DNA from: Paucibacter sp. TC2R-5
GTDB taxonomy: Bacteria > Pseudomonadota > Gammaproteobacteria > Burkholderiales > Burkholderiaceae_C
DNA length: 64,000 nucleotides
Assembly (NCBI RefSeq): GCF_025717605.1
Contig: NZ_JAJIRQ010000004.1
Coordinates: forward strand, 380,804-444,803
Direction: 5' to 3'
The notes below the pieces were generated by a model. It searched no databases. It was not told the origin of the DNA and worked only from the letters and a program-made list of their open reading frames with translations. A program made the translations under genes and the position numbers. Positions 23,974 through 32,165 of the stretch are shown here, one piece after another (positions within the stretch are counted from its first letter, which is position 1; the number at the start of each line of letters is the position of its first letter).

Positions 23974-24633
23974 TCAGCCCTCCAGAGTGATCAAAGTTGA
24001 ACGGGGAATCGCGGCCAAGCGCGTGCCGCAGCACAGCAACAGGTCGATGCCGCGCGGAAAGTCCGCCGCCAGCGCCTGGCGCCAGCGCCAGAATTCGGTC
24101 GGCAAGCCTTGCACCGCCAGCGTTTGCTGCGTCGCAATGCCCGGCCCGCGCAGCGTCAGCAAGCTCGCGCCGGCCAGCGCCGTTTGCTCATCCAGGCCCT
24201 TAACTTCCAGCAAGAGCGTGCCGCCTAGTTGCGGCTGCTCATCGCTGCCCAGCGGCAATGCCTGCCATTGTTGAGCGTCGAGTTGCATCGCCTTGAAGGC
24301 CGAGAACTGGGCCTGCTGTGGCTCGGCCAACTTGGCGCCGCAGTGAAATCGAAAATAGGCTTGAGCCGCCTTGCTGTCTAACTCCGCACTCAGATGGAGC
24401 GGGCTCTCGGCATCCAGCAGCGTCAACAGGCCCAGCGTCATGGCCAGACCGAAGGTCTCGCTGGGTGCTTGCACACCGCTGTCCACGGCTGCCAGCTCAT
24501 GTACGCGGCCGGGCAGGGACATCGCGTCGAGCAAATGTCTGAAGACCTGCTGCGCGCCGAACACCGGCTCGGTGAAACCGCGCTTCAGCGTAGCCAGATC
24601 ATCAATGCCGTCTAAATGAGTGGCTAGCGTCAT
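23974..24633 (-). CDS. phnH: C-P lyase core subunit PhnH
   Basis: A 219-residue subunit of the GHIJ complex. Typical features are the N-terminal GFTEPVFGAQQVFRHLLDAMS with PGRVHEL, and the C-terminal FPRGIDLLLCCGTRLAAIPRST. It is somewhat longer than the E. coli protein (194). It starts within the phnG stop (ATGA) and is needed for the nucleosidase-type step together with PhnI. Confidence 0.95.
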   Translation of the reverse strand: MTLATHLDGIDDLATLKRGFTEPVFGAQQVFRHLLDAMSLPGRVHELAAVDSGVQAPSETFGLAMTLGLLTLLDAESPLHLSAELDSKAAQAYFRFHCGAKLAEPQQAQFSAFKAMQLDAQQWQALPLGSDEQPQLGGTLLLEVKGLDEQTALAGASLLTLRGPGIATQQTLAVQGLPTEFWRWRQALAADFPRGIDLLLCCGTRLAAIPRSTLITLEG

Positions 24634-25112
24634 GGCGCTTTCTCCGCGCTCTCCGCCTGCAAGGTGTAGAACTGCACGCGGCTGGCCGCCGTCTGGCTGG
24701 CCTGCTGGGCGCGCCTGGTTTGCGTCAAAGCCCGTAGCGGGGCGATCAATTCGGCCTGCAGGCGCTCAACCCAAGCCGGCTGCTGCAACAAGGCATCGGC
24801 CTGCGCGACCCAGCTGGCGCGGTCGACGTCGCGGCCCAGCACATAGCCGACGCCGACGCTGACGCGATCCTCAAGCTGAAAGCGCAAAACGCAGCGGGTC
24901 AGCGTGGCCTCGCCCAGATTGAAGCGCTCGCCGCTGTTGCCGGCGCGCGCGCGCAGCATGGCCAGGCCGACCTCCGGCGCGCGCAGCGGCTCAAACTGCA
25001 AGCCTGTCATCAAGGGGAAAAGCAATTGCTGCAGACTTTCACGCGGCGCATGGGCCAGTACGGACAGCCATTGTTGGCGCTCGCTCGCGGGCAATTCGGC
25101 TGAGGAGTTCAT
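24630..25112 (-). CDS. phnG: C-P lyase core subunit PhnG
   Basis: A 160-residue subunit, first gene of the leftward C-P lyase operon. The N-terminus ASERQQWLSVLAHAPRESL and the central GLAMLRARAGNSGERFNLGE with TRCVLRF are typical of PhnG. No Shine-Dalgarno sequence is visible before the ATG at 25112. Instead, the CTAG-centred palindrome lies 6-22 bases upstream, inside the short 5' leader, so a bound repressor could also act as a roadblock. Confidence 0.94.
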   Translation of the reverse strand: MNSSAELPASERQQWLSVLAHAPRESLQQLLFPLMTGLQFEPLRAPEVGLAMLRARAGNSGERFNLGEATLTRCVLRFQLEDRVSVGVGYVLGRDVDRASWVAQADALLQQPAWVERLQAELIAPLRALTQTRRAQQASQTAASRVQFYTLQAESAEKAP

Positions 25113-25117
25113 GGTGA

Positions 25118-25134
25118 TGTCATCTAGACGACTT
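25118..25134. promoter_or_regulatory. CTAG-centred palindrome, candidate PhnF operator (phnG copy)
   Basis: TGTCATCTAGACGACTT matches the phnC copy (TGTCATCTAGATGATTG) in its first eleven bases, and its right half GACGAC mirrors GTCATC with one mismatch. It lies in the phnG-phnF intergenic region within the predicted leader of phnG, so PhnF could control phnG-M and its own gene. Confidence 0.65.
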
Positions 25135-25146
25135 TAAGATGCAGCC

Positions 25147-25180
25147 AGTATCACAGCGGCCGGTGACAGTTTCTTGACCG
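25147..25180 (-). promoter_or_regulatory. Pho-box-like promoter of the phnG operon
   Basis: On the minus strand CGGTCAA, GAAA, CTGTCAC (25163-25180) gives two seven-base half-sites with the four-base spacing of PhoB boxes. Exactly ten bases further is GATACT (25147-25152), a plausible -10 box. The predicted start of transcription is then about 30 bases before phnG. Confidence 0.6.
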
Positions 25181-25189
25181 ATTCAAATC

Positions 25190-25951
25190 ATGTTGAATGA
25201 AGAACCTCATTTCTCCTTGCAAGCCGAGCCCCAGGGCACGCGCTGGGAGGCGATCGCCGCAGACCTGCGGGTCGACATCGTGCAAGGCGTTTTCCCTCCC
25301 GGCTCGCGACTGCCCAACGAAGCGGCGCTGGCCGAGCGCTTTCAGGTCAATCGCCACACCTTGCGCCATGCGATGCAGAGCCTGGCGCGCGAGGGTTTTG
25401 TGCAGGTGCGGCATGGCAGCGGCACTTTTGTGCGCGAACTGGTGCTGGACTACGCCTTGCAGCGCCGCACCCGCATGAGCGAGAACCTGGCCGAGGCCGG
25501 CGAGCAAGGCCGGCGCGAGTTGCTGAGCCACAGCGAGGGACTGGCCGGCAGCCTCTGGGCCAATCGTCTGCGCCTCAGCCCGCGCGCGCCGGTGCTGCAA
25601 ATGAGCACGCGCGCGCTGGTGCGGGGCCGCCCGGTCAGCCTGTGCAGCGCCGCCTATCCGCTGCCACGCCTGGGCGCCATGGCTCAGGCCTTCGCACGCC
25701 TGGGCAGCATCACCGCCGCCTTGGCCGAGTTGGGTGTGACTGACTACACGCGAGAACGCAGCGTTATTTCAAGCCGCCTGCCCAGCCAGCAAGAAGCGGA
25801 TGCGCTGGCCCGCCCGGTCACGCAGCCGGTCTTGGTGGTCGACTACTGCAATGTGGACGCCGCCGGTGTGCCGGTGGAAGCCGGCCGCACCTTGTTTGCC
25901 GCCGACGCCGTGCAGCTGACGGTGGGCCCCGATGGCTGGGAGCGTTCATGA
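25190..25951 (+). CDS. phnF: GntR/HutC-family regulator of phosphonate genes
   Basis: A 253-residue regulator divergent from phnG. The N-terminal GntR winged helix (about 18-85) reads RWEAIAADLRVDIVQGVFPPG, LPNEAALAERFQVNRHTLRHAM and VRHGSGTFV. The C-terminal UTRA-type effector domain (about 100-245) includes MSTRALVRGRPVSLC. PhnF-type proteins repress phn operons until a ligand, in some species phosphate, relieves binding. The matching palindromes at 13619 and 25118 are its likely sites. Its stop overlaps the next gene (ATGA). Confidence 0.9.
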   Translation: MLNEEPHFSLQAEPQGTRWEAIAADLRVDIVQGVFPPGSRLPNEAALAERFQVNRHTLRHAMQSLAREGFVQVRHGSGTFVRELVLDYALQRRTRMSENLAEAGEQGRRELLSHSEGLAGSLWANRLRLSPRAPVLQMSTRALVRGRPVSLCSAAYPLPRLGAMAQAFARLGSITAALAELGVTDYTRERSVISSRLPSQQEADALARPVTQPVLVVDYCNVDAAGVPVEAGRTLFAADAVQLTVGPDGWERS

Positions 25952-26628
25952 TGAGTGCTGCCGCAGCTGGATCACGTTATGCCGTCTATTGGGCGCCCGA
26001 GCCGCAAAGCGCGCTGGCCCAAGTTGGCGAGCAATGGCTGAGCCAGAATGCGGCCGATGCTCGGGTGGCCGAGCCCGCCTTGTACGGTTTTCACGCCACG
26101 CTGAAGCCACCGTTCAGCTTGGCGGCTGCCTATACAGAAGCAGAGTTGCTGGCGCAGGTGAAAGCTTTGGCCCAGCGCCATCCAGCTTTTGACATGCCCA
26201 GCTTGCAAGTGGACTGGCTGCACGGGTTTCTTGCCTTGAGACCGAGGCAGCCGATCGCGCCTGCGCATCCGCTGTGGCGTTTGGCCGATGCCTGCGTCAC
26301 CGAGCTGGATGGTTTTCGTCGGTCCCCCAATGAGGCTGAGCTGCAGAAGCGCCGTGCGGCAGGCTTGGATTCGCAGCAAGAGGCGCTGCTTCTGCGCTGG
26401 GGCTACCCGCATGTGCTGCAGCGCTGGCGCTTTCACATGACGCTGACTAACTCTATTTCTGAGCGGCAAGCACAGCCAAGCTCCGCTGCTGAGGCGCTGC
26501 AGGCTCGCTTGCGGGCCTTGTTTGCGCCAGCGCTGAAGCAAACGCTGCGCTGCGACTCGATTTGCATCTTTCAGCAAAGTGAAGCCGGCCAGGCATTTCG
26601 GCTGAGTCACCGCTTCGGGCTTGGCTAG
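25948..26628 (+). CDS. DUF1045 2H-phosphoesterase-like phosphonate-operon protein
   Basis: A 226-residue protein of the DUF1045 family, which occurs almost only in phosphonate operons. Two H-x-T motifs of the 2H phosphoesterase superfamily are present: FHATL (about 50) and FHMTL (about 165). These enzymes act on cyclic phosphates. PhnP, which opens the 5-phosphoribosyl 1,2-cyclic phosphate made by PhnJ, is not visible in the window, so this protein could do that job. That is an inference. It is translationally coupled to phnF. Confidence 0.82.
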   Translation: MMSAAAAGSRYAVYWAPEPQSALAQVGEQWLSQNAADARVAEPALYGFHATLKPPFSLAAAYTEAELLAQVKALAQRHPAFDMPSLQVDWLHGFLALRPRQPIAPAHPLWRLADACVTELDGFRRSPNEAELQKRRAAGLDSQQEALLLRWGYPHVLQRWRFHMTLTNSISERQAQPSSAAEALQARLRALFAPALKQTLRCDSICIFQQSEAGQAFRLSHRFGLG

Positions 26629-26698
26629 GCGAGCGGTTGTTTGTGAGCCTTGCGCCCCATAAAATCGGGTCACAGATATAAATTCCAGGAGTTCATTT

Positions 26699-27313
26699 AT
26701 GCGCGCGAGTCTCAGCCGCTTAGCCTTGGCCCCATTTTTCGGGGCCTTGCTCACCTCTTGCGCGACCATGTCCCCGGAGGAATGCAAGCTCGCCGACTGG
26801 GCGCAGATCGGCCAGCGCGATGGGTCCGAAGGCAAGACACTCGCCCAACTCAATGACCGGGCCGAGGATTGCGCCAAGGTCGGCGTCAGCATCAACACCC
26901 AGGTCTATCAACAGGGCCGTGATCTTGGCCTTCGCAGCTACTGCCGCCCGGATAACGCCATACACGTGGGTTTGAGCGGAGGCTATTATTTTGGCGTTTG
27001 TCCACCCGAATCTCATGCGGCCTTTCAGCAGGGCTACGAAGCTGCACGCTATGTTTATGGCCTGCGCAGCGAACTGAGCAATCTGGATCAGCGCATCGAA
27101 ACCCTTGAGCGCCGCCTGCGCGACGTCAACCGAGGTGAAGAAAAGCGCCTGGCGGACGCGACGAGCGATGAGCAGCGCAAGGCCATCCGCAAAGCGATCG
27201 ACGACGAGCGTCGGGACATTCGCAACGACCTCAGCGAAACGGATCGGCGCCTGCGCCGCAAGCGCGACGAATTGCGCTCGGCCGAGTTTTCTTTGAGCAA
27301 TTTGCGTTACTGA
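26699..27313 (+). CDS. DUF2799 lipoprotein
   Basis: A 204-residue protein with a lipoprotein signal (FGALLTSC, Cys about 21), then the DUF2799 core (CKLADWAQIGQRDGSEG, GRDLGLRSYC, AFQQGYEAARY). A long charged helix (about 120-200, many Glu/Arg) is likely coiled coil. The family is widespread in the cell envelope of proteobacteria and has no known function. AGGAG lies upstream of the start. It is convergent with the next gene across a strong hairpin. Confidence 0.83.
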   Translation: MRASLSRLALAPFFGALLTSCATMSPEECKLADWAQIGQRDGSEGKTLAQLNDRAEDCAKVGVSINTQVYQQGRDLGLRSYCRPDNAIHVGLSGGYYFGVCPPESHAAFQQGYEAARYVYGLRSELSNLDQRIETLERRLRDVNRGEEKRLADATSDEQRKAIRKAIDDERRDIRNDLSETDRRLRRKRDELRSAEFSLSNLRY

Positions 27314-27360
27314 GAATCGCTGCGCTCAAGCACTCAGCCTGGCGTCTCGCATTGGCATTG

Positions 27361-27424
27361 ATCCCCTGCATCCCCTCCATCCTGGCGAATACTTTTTGGC
27401 CTGGATGGAGGGGATGGAAGGGAT
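27361..27424. terminator. Bidirectional hairpin between convergent genes
   Basis: CATCCCCTCCATCC (27369-27382) is exactly complementary to GGATGGAGGGGATG (27403-27416), with a 20-base loop and additional partial pairing outside (ATCCC with GGGAT). It separates two convergent genes. A related but more diverged element occurs at 61171-61322. Confidence 0.65.
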
Positions 27425-27493
27425 AGAAGAGCATTTGCTGAGCGGCCACGATCGTTGCCCGTGCCAGCTACTTGCTCAAAGCGCTTGCAGACT

Positions 27494-28372
27494 TCAGGCG
27501 GGTGGGCGCCTTGCCTTGATGCCATCGATCAGCTTCTGTGCAGCTACTTCCGCTTGGGCCTTCTGCGCGTCGGTGGGCGGCGCCATGTTCGTGATTGCCC
27601 CGTTTTGGAGAAGTCCCTTGAGGTGAGCCAGGTTGCCCGGTCCAAGGGACGCGTAAACCGCCAAGTAGCTCAGCCGTTCTTCGTCGCTGAAGCCCCAAGC
27701 CTTGCCGGAGAGAGCCGTGTTCAAAAGCGTCATGGCGTCGCCCGCCCCCGCGTCGGCACGTATTGCGCCGCCCAACTCGGCTTGCATAGCCGGCTCAAGC
27801 GTGCTGAAGTTGACCTGGCCCGCATACACGGCTGCGGCTCCGACGACTTGGCCACGCATGGCTTTCAAAGCCAGGGCGGGCAACAAGGCACGATGTTGCG
27901 CGACCACCGTCTGGCAGCGCCGACCCTCTACCCGAGTGTCTTGCAGTTGCTGAGCGATGGCCGCAGCAGCATCTTTGGGGAGCGTTGCGCTGTCCAAGAT
28001 TAACTGGAAGTGCTGTTCATTCGTGTTGTTGATGGCGCATTGCTGTAGCCAAGTGACCGCCTGCCAGGCAGACTTGGGGTCATCGCCCAGATGAGCTCGG
28101 TCGATATGGGGGGCATAACCTTCAGAACCTATGGGGTTTAACTGGTTTGGTGCCTTGACGAAGTCATTGTTCGAAACCGCGCTGGCCGCTAGCGCCAGTG
28201 GCAAAGCGATGGGCGAGGATGCGGCAGTTGATGGCAGTGCGACGGGCGCTGTGGTGCTTGTGGTGGCTATGGTGGGTTGCCGATCTTGCGCCGCCGGCCA
28301 ATAGCTATAGGCGCCGAAGAGTAAGGCGGCGAGGGCGATTGCGCCCATGAACTTGGCAAATGTAGGTGACAT
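27494..28372 (-). CDS. Membrane-anchored protein of unknown function
   Basis: About 292 residues from the ATG at 28372 (MSPTFAKFMGAIALAALLFG). One N-terminal membrane segment is followed by a Ser/Thr/Ala-rich linker (about 30-70) and a helical domain predicted to lie outside the membrane (begins SNNDFVKAPNQLN, contains WQAVTWLQQCAINN and LEPAMQAELGGAIRAD). I do not recognise the family. The longer upstream frame lacks coding character, so the internal Met is preferred. It is convergent with the DUF2799 gene. Confidence 0.7.
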   Translation of the reverse strand: MSPTFAKFMGAIALAALLFGAYSYWPAAQDRQPTIATTSTTAPVALPSTAASSPIALPLALAASAVSNNDFVKAPNQLNPIGSEGYAPHIDRAHLGDDPKSAWQAVTWLQQCAINNTNEQHFQLILDSATLPKDAAAAIAQQLQDTRVEGRRCQTVVAQHRALLPALALKAMRGQVVGAAAVYAGQVNFSTLEPAMQAELGGAIRADAGAGDAMTLLNTALSGKAWGFSDEERLSYLAVYASLGPGNLAHLKGLLQNGAITNMAPPTDAQKAQAEVAAQKLIDGIKARRPPA

Positions 28373-28520
28373 GCTCAGTCTGGCTCTATGGATTGCTAAG
28401 GCGGGTGGTAATGTCGGCCGCTGCAGGCCTGTACGTTCTGCAGAGCGCTTGGACTGTAGCCGCATTGAGTCACCGAGACGCACGCTGGTAGCGACCAGTT
28501 CGCAGCGTCTTTGGCTGCGA

Positions 28521-29882
28521 TCAAATCAGGCTTGGAGCCAACCAAGTCACAGCCAAACCAAGTGCCGCACAAGCGCCCAACAAGGGCAGCACGCCGATCC
28601 TGAATCGGAACAGCGCCAGCACGGCGGTCAATGCGATCGATGCCGAGACCCAGTCGAAGTGGCCGCCAAATCCGGTGGGCCACAGCACATGGTAGGCAAA
28701 GAACAAGGCCAGATTGACAATCACGCCGACCACCGCCGCTGTGATGGCTGACAGCGGCGCGGTAAAGCCCAGCTTGCCATGGGTGGCCTCGACCAGAGGG
28801 CCACCGGCCAGGATGAAGACGAAGGACGGCAAGAAGGTGAAATAGGTGACGACGGTGGCCGCCACCGCGCCCGACCAGAACAGGCTGTCGGGCCCGAATA
28901 CAGGCTGCAGCCAAGCGCCGACAAAGCCGACAAAAGCGACCACCATGATCAGCGGGCCGGGCGTCGTTTCGCCCAGTGCCAGGCCGTCCATCATCTGCGC
29001 GGCGCTCAGCCATTGATGCTGCTCGACGGCACCCTGGTAGACATAGGGCAGCACGGCATAAGCGCCGCCGAAGGTCATCAGCGCGGCCTTGGTGAAGAAC
29101 CATCCCATCTGCGTCAGCAGGCCTTCAAAACCTTGGGTCAGCAAGAGCCAGCCCATGGCGGCCAGCCAGAGGCTGGCACCGATGGCTAAGACCCGAATCA
29201 AGCGGCTGCGGGTGAAGCGCGCATGCGCCGGTGTGGGTGTGTCGTCGTCAATCAGCGCCGGGCCGTAGCCGGCCTTGGCCGCAGCATGGCCGCCTCCGAG
29301 CGCGAAGACCTGCGGAGCCCAGCGCGCGCCGGCGCTGCCGATCAAGGCGGCGACCAAGACGATGACGGGGAAGGGTGTGTCGAGCGCAAAGATCGCCACA
29401 AATGCTGCAGTCGCGATGCTCCACATCCAGCGGTTTTTCAGCGCGCGGCTGCCGATGCGGTGTGCGGCATGTAGCACCAGCGCGGTGACGGCGGGCTTGA
29501 GGCCGTAGAAGATGCCGGCCACGAGGGGCAAGTCACCAAAGCGCATATAGACCCACGCCAGGGCGATCAGGATGAACAGCGAGGGCAGCACGAACAGCGC
29601 TCCCGCCACGATGCCTCCTCGCGTGCGGTGCATCAGCCAGCCGATATAGGTGGCGAGTTGCTGCGCCTCGGGGCCTGGCAGCAGCATGCAGTAATTCAGG
29701 GCATGCAAAAAGCGTTTCTCGCTGATCCAGCGCCGGCGCTCTACCAACTCGGTGTGCATGATGGCGATCTGCCCGGCCGGGCCGCCGAAGCTGATGAAGC
29801 CCAGCTTGAGCCAGAAGGCAAAGGCCTGCCAGAAGCTGACGGGCGAGGGTGGCGTGAGGCGGGCGGTTTCTTGGGTCGTCAT
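28521..29882 (-). CDS. chrA: Chromate transporter, fused two-domain ChrA
   Basis: About 453 residues from the ATG at 29882 (MTTQETARL). Two homologous CHR halves are visible. The first has FISFGGPAGQIAIMH and LLPGPEAQQLATYIGW; the second has LMTFGGAYAVLPYVYQ and TTPGPLIMVVAFVGF. Each half carries about six hydrophobic segments. Long-chain ChrA proteins export chromate and give resistance, and some relatives act on sulphate. No chrB or chrR is adjacent. The residues upstream of 29882 in frame are Arg-rich and unlike the family. Confidence 0.9.
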   Translation of the reverse strand: MTTQETARLTPPSPVSFWQAFAFWLKLGFISFGGPAGQIAIMHTELVERRRWISEKRFLHALNYCMLLPGPEAQQLATYIGWLMHRTRGGIVAGALFVLPSLFILIALAWVYMRFGDLPLVAGIFYGLKPAVTALVLHAAHRIGSRALKNRWMWSIATAAFVAIFALDTPFPVIVLVAALIGSAGARWAPQVFALGGGHAAAKAGYGPALIDDDTPTPAHARFTRSRLIRVLAIGASLWLAAMGWLLLTQGFEGLLTQMGWFFTKAALMTFGGAYAVLPYVYQGAVEQHQWLSAAQMMDGLALGETTPGPLIMVVAFVGFVGAWLQPVFGPDSLFWSGAVAATVVTYFTFLPSFVFILAGGPLVEATHGKLGFTAPLSAITAAVVGVIVNLALFFAYHVLWPTGFGGHFDWVSASIALTAVLALFRFRIGVLPLLGACAALGLAVTWLAPSLI

Positions 29883-30058
29883 ACTGCATTTGCAAGTTGC
29901 GGCGCAGAGGCGGCGGCCGAGGCGGATCGGCATCATAGTGGCGGGTGCTCTTGCCCGAGATCGACCGAGTTTGACCGAGCTTGCCCGGAGGCCACGCTTG
30001 CTTGAGGTCGCCTTTGAGTTTTGCCCTTGGCGCCGCTGCATGGCCAGCGCTTGAAGTT

Positions 30059-30733
30059 CTATTTGCGCGTCGCCAGCATGCGGCCCGCCAAAGCACTCTG
30101 GCGGGCGAGCAAGAATTCCTGCAAGCGCTGCGGGTAGTCGGGTCGCACGGCAGCGATGACCGAGGGCCGTGCGGCCAACTGCCGGCGCCAGCGCTGCAGC
30201 TTGGGCAGGCCGGTCCAGAAGCCGAAGTCGGCACTGTCTTCGAATACATCGAAGTAGCGAAATACCGGTCCGAACACCGCATCGACAAGGCTGAAACTGG
30301 CTCCTGCGAAGTACGGCCCCTCTCCGAGCTGCGCCTCAAGCTGCTCGAAACGCCGCTTGATCTCGGCTCCACGGGCGGCTAGCGCAGCCTCGTCCGCCGC
30401 GTTGTAGAAGCCCGCAATCGTGTTCAGCAAGGCCGAGCCAAACTCCATCCAGGCTCGGTGTTGGGCGCGCAGCAAGGCATTGCTGGGGTGCAGACGGGGC
30501 AGGGCGGTCTCCTCCAGGTACTCGCAAATCACCGCCGATTCGAAGATGGCCGCGTCGCCGTCCAGCAGCAGCGGCGTCTTGCCTAAAGGCGAGAGCTTCA
30601 AAAACCAATCGGGCTTGTGGGCGAGGTCTATGTCGCGCCGTTCGAAGGCGAGGCCCTTCTCGGCCAAGACGATGGCCACGCGTTGCACATAGGGGCAGAG
30701 CAGGTGCGAGACCAGCAGCAAGGGGCCGCTCAT
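30059..30733 (-). CDS. Glutathione S-transferase family protein
   Basis: A 224-residue GST. The N-terminal thioredoxin-like domain has CPYVQRVAIVL (Cys about 13), SPLGKTPLLLDG with the cis-proline, and ESAVICEYLEE for glutathione binding. The C-terminal helical domain begins about residue 85. The Cys-Pro-Tyr start suggests a beta- or omega-like thiol transferase. It overlaps the doxX-type gene (four bases), so both are co-transcribed away from the divergent LysR gene, which probably controls them. Confidence 0.88.
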   Translation of the reverse strand: MSGPLLLVSHLLCPYVQRVAIVLAEKGLAFERRDIDLAHKPDWFLKLSPLGKTPLLLDGDAAIFESAVICEYLEETALPRLHPSNALLRAQHRAWMEFGSALLNTIAGFYNAADEAALAARGAEIKRRFEQLEAQLGEGPYFAGASFSLVDAVFGPVFRYFDVFEDSADFGFWTGLPKLQRWRRQLAARPSVIAAVRPDYPQRLQEFLLARQSALAGRMLATRK

Positions 30734-31176
30734 TTTGCTACATCCATTGCGTCACCGAAGAAGAAGGCCGGCAACAGCGCCGGGCTGCGCTTGAGTGCGG
30801 CGGCGCCGTCACCCAGCAAGTACAGCGCAAGCGACGCGGCCATCAGAAAGACCGGGTACTCCCAGCCGCCGCCGGCGCTGGTGTGAACCCAGCCATTGGG
30901 CAGGTGCACCCAGGCCGCCACCGCCATCACCGGCAGCAGCGCCAGTGCAACCTGGCGGGCGTAGAAGCCGAGCAAGAGTGCCATGCCGCCCAGCAACTCG
31001 AAGGCAAAAACCGGGTAGGCGAGCCAGCCGGCAAAGCCGATGCTCGCGAAGTATTGCGCGGTGCCGGGCAGTGTGAATACCAGCAGCTTGAGCAGCGCAT
31101 GCGAGATCCACACGGCGGCCAGGCTGAGGCGCAGGACGGTGATGCCGAGTTGTTGAGAGGCGGCAGATGTATACAT
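30730..31176 (-). CDS. DoxX-family membrane protein
   Basis: About 148 residues from the ATG at 31176 (MYTSAASQQL), with AGGAG nine bases upstream. Four hydrophobic segments are present with the DoxX pattern (LRLSLAAVWISHALLKL, FAFELLGGMALLLGFYAR). DoxX-like proteins sit in the inner membrane and are often tied to redox or electrophile stress. Pairing with a GST and a LysR-type regulator fits that theme. No precise reaction can be named. Confidence 0.83.
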   Translation of the reverse strand: MYTSAASQQLGITVLRLSLAAVWISHALLKLLVFTLPGTAQYFASIGFAGWLAYPVFAFELLGGMALLLGFYARQVALALLPVMAVAAWVHLPNGWVHTSAGGGWEYPVFLMAASLALYLLGDGAAALKRSPALLPAFFFGDAMDVAK

Positions 31177-31254
31177 GAAGAAACTCCTGGTGGGTAGACA
31201 GGGCTTCACTGTAGGATTGCGTTAACGAAATTGGAATATGCGGATAATCAGACA

Positions 31255-32151
31255 ATGATTGCAAAAGCGCAATACAAAATGACACCGGGCGACTTGGCCG
31301 TGGTGCTGGCCTTGGTGCGCGGCAGCAGCCTGGCCGGTGCGGGCGAGCGCGTCGGCGCCGATGCCTCGACGGTGTTCCGCTCGCTGCAGCGCATCGAGCG
31401 CGGCTTGGGGCGGGCCTTGTTCGAGCGGACGCGTGCCGGCTATATCGCGACCGAGCTGGCAACGCAGCTGGCCGAACATGCCGAACAACTGGAGGCGACG
31501 CTGGAGGCCGCACGCTCGGCCGTCGAAACGGCGCCGGCGCAGGTGTCCGGCATGGTGCGCATCAGCAGCACCGACACCATCTTGCACGGCCTGGTGGCAC
31601 CGGCCTTGCGTAGCTTGCAGCAAGTCCATCCTTTGCTGGGTTTTGACTTGCACACAGGTAACGAGTTGGTCAGCCTGACCCGGCGCGATGCCGACATCGC
31701 GGTACGCGCCACCAAGCGTCCGCCCCAGCATCTGGTGGGCAAGCAGATCGGGCCGATCCGGGTCGCGCTCTATGCGGCCAAAGCCAAACAATCCGCCAAG
31801 CCGAACTTCAATCTGGCCGATGTCGAAGCCGGCCGGGTCGACTGGATCGCGCCCGACGAGGCGCTGCCCGAGCATCCATCGGTGGTCTGGCGTAGACGAA
31901 ATTTCCCCAAGGCCCAGCCGCGCTACCGGGTCAGCAGCATCTTGTCGGTGCTGGAATTGGTGGCGCTGGGCATGGGTGTCGGCATCGCGCCGCTGTTCCT
32001 GGCCGAAGGGCGCAGCGATGTGGTCCGTTTGACCGAGCCGCTGGACGATTGCGAGACCGAGTTATGGCTGCTGACTCACCCCGAGTCGCGCCATCTGCGC
32101 CGCGTGTCCGTCGTCTATGGCCATCTGGCGCAGACCCTGCAGATGCCTTGA
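31255..32151 (+). CDS. LysR-family regulator divergent from doxX-gst
   Basis: About 298 residues from the ATG at 31255. The N-terminal winged helix spans about residues 8-65 (VLALVRGSSLAGAGERVG, ADASTVFRSLQRIERGLG, ALFERTRAG). A LysR-type effector domain follows (VSGMVRISSTDTILHGL, LVALGMGVGIAPLFLAEG). It lies about 80 bases from the divergent doxX-type gene, the usual arrangement for a LysR protein and its target. Confidence 0.87.
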   Translation: MIAKAQYKMTPGDLAVVLALVRGSSLAGAGERVGADASTVFRSLQRIERGLGRALFERTRAGYIATELATQLAEHAEQLEATLEAARSAVETAPAQVSGMVRISSTDTILHGLVAPALRSLQQVHPLLGFDLHTGNELVSLTRRDADIAVRATKRPPQHLVGKQIGPIRVALYAAKAKQSAKPNFNLADVEAGRVDWIAPDEALPEHPSVVWRRRNFPKAQPRYRVSSILSVLELVALGMGVGIAPLFLAEGRSDVVRLTEPLDDCETELWLLTHPESRHLRRVSVVYGHLAQTLQMP

Positions 32152-32165
32152 GCCAGACCGTTAGC

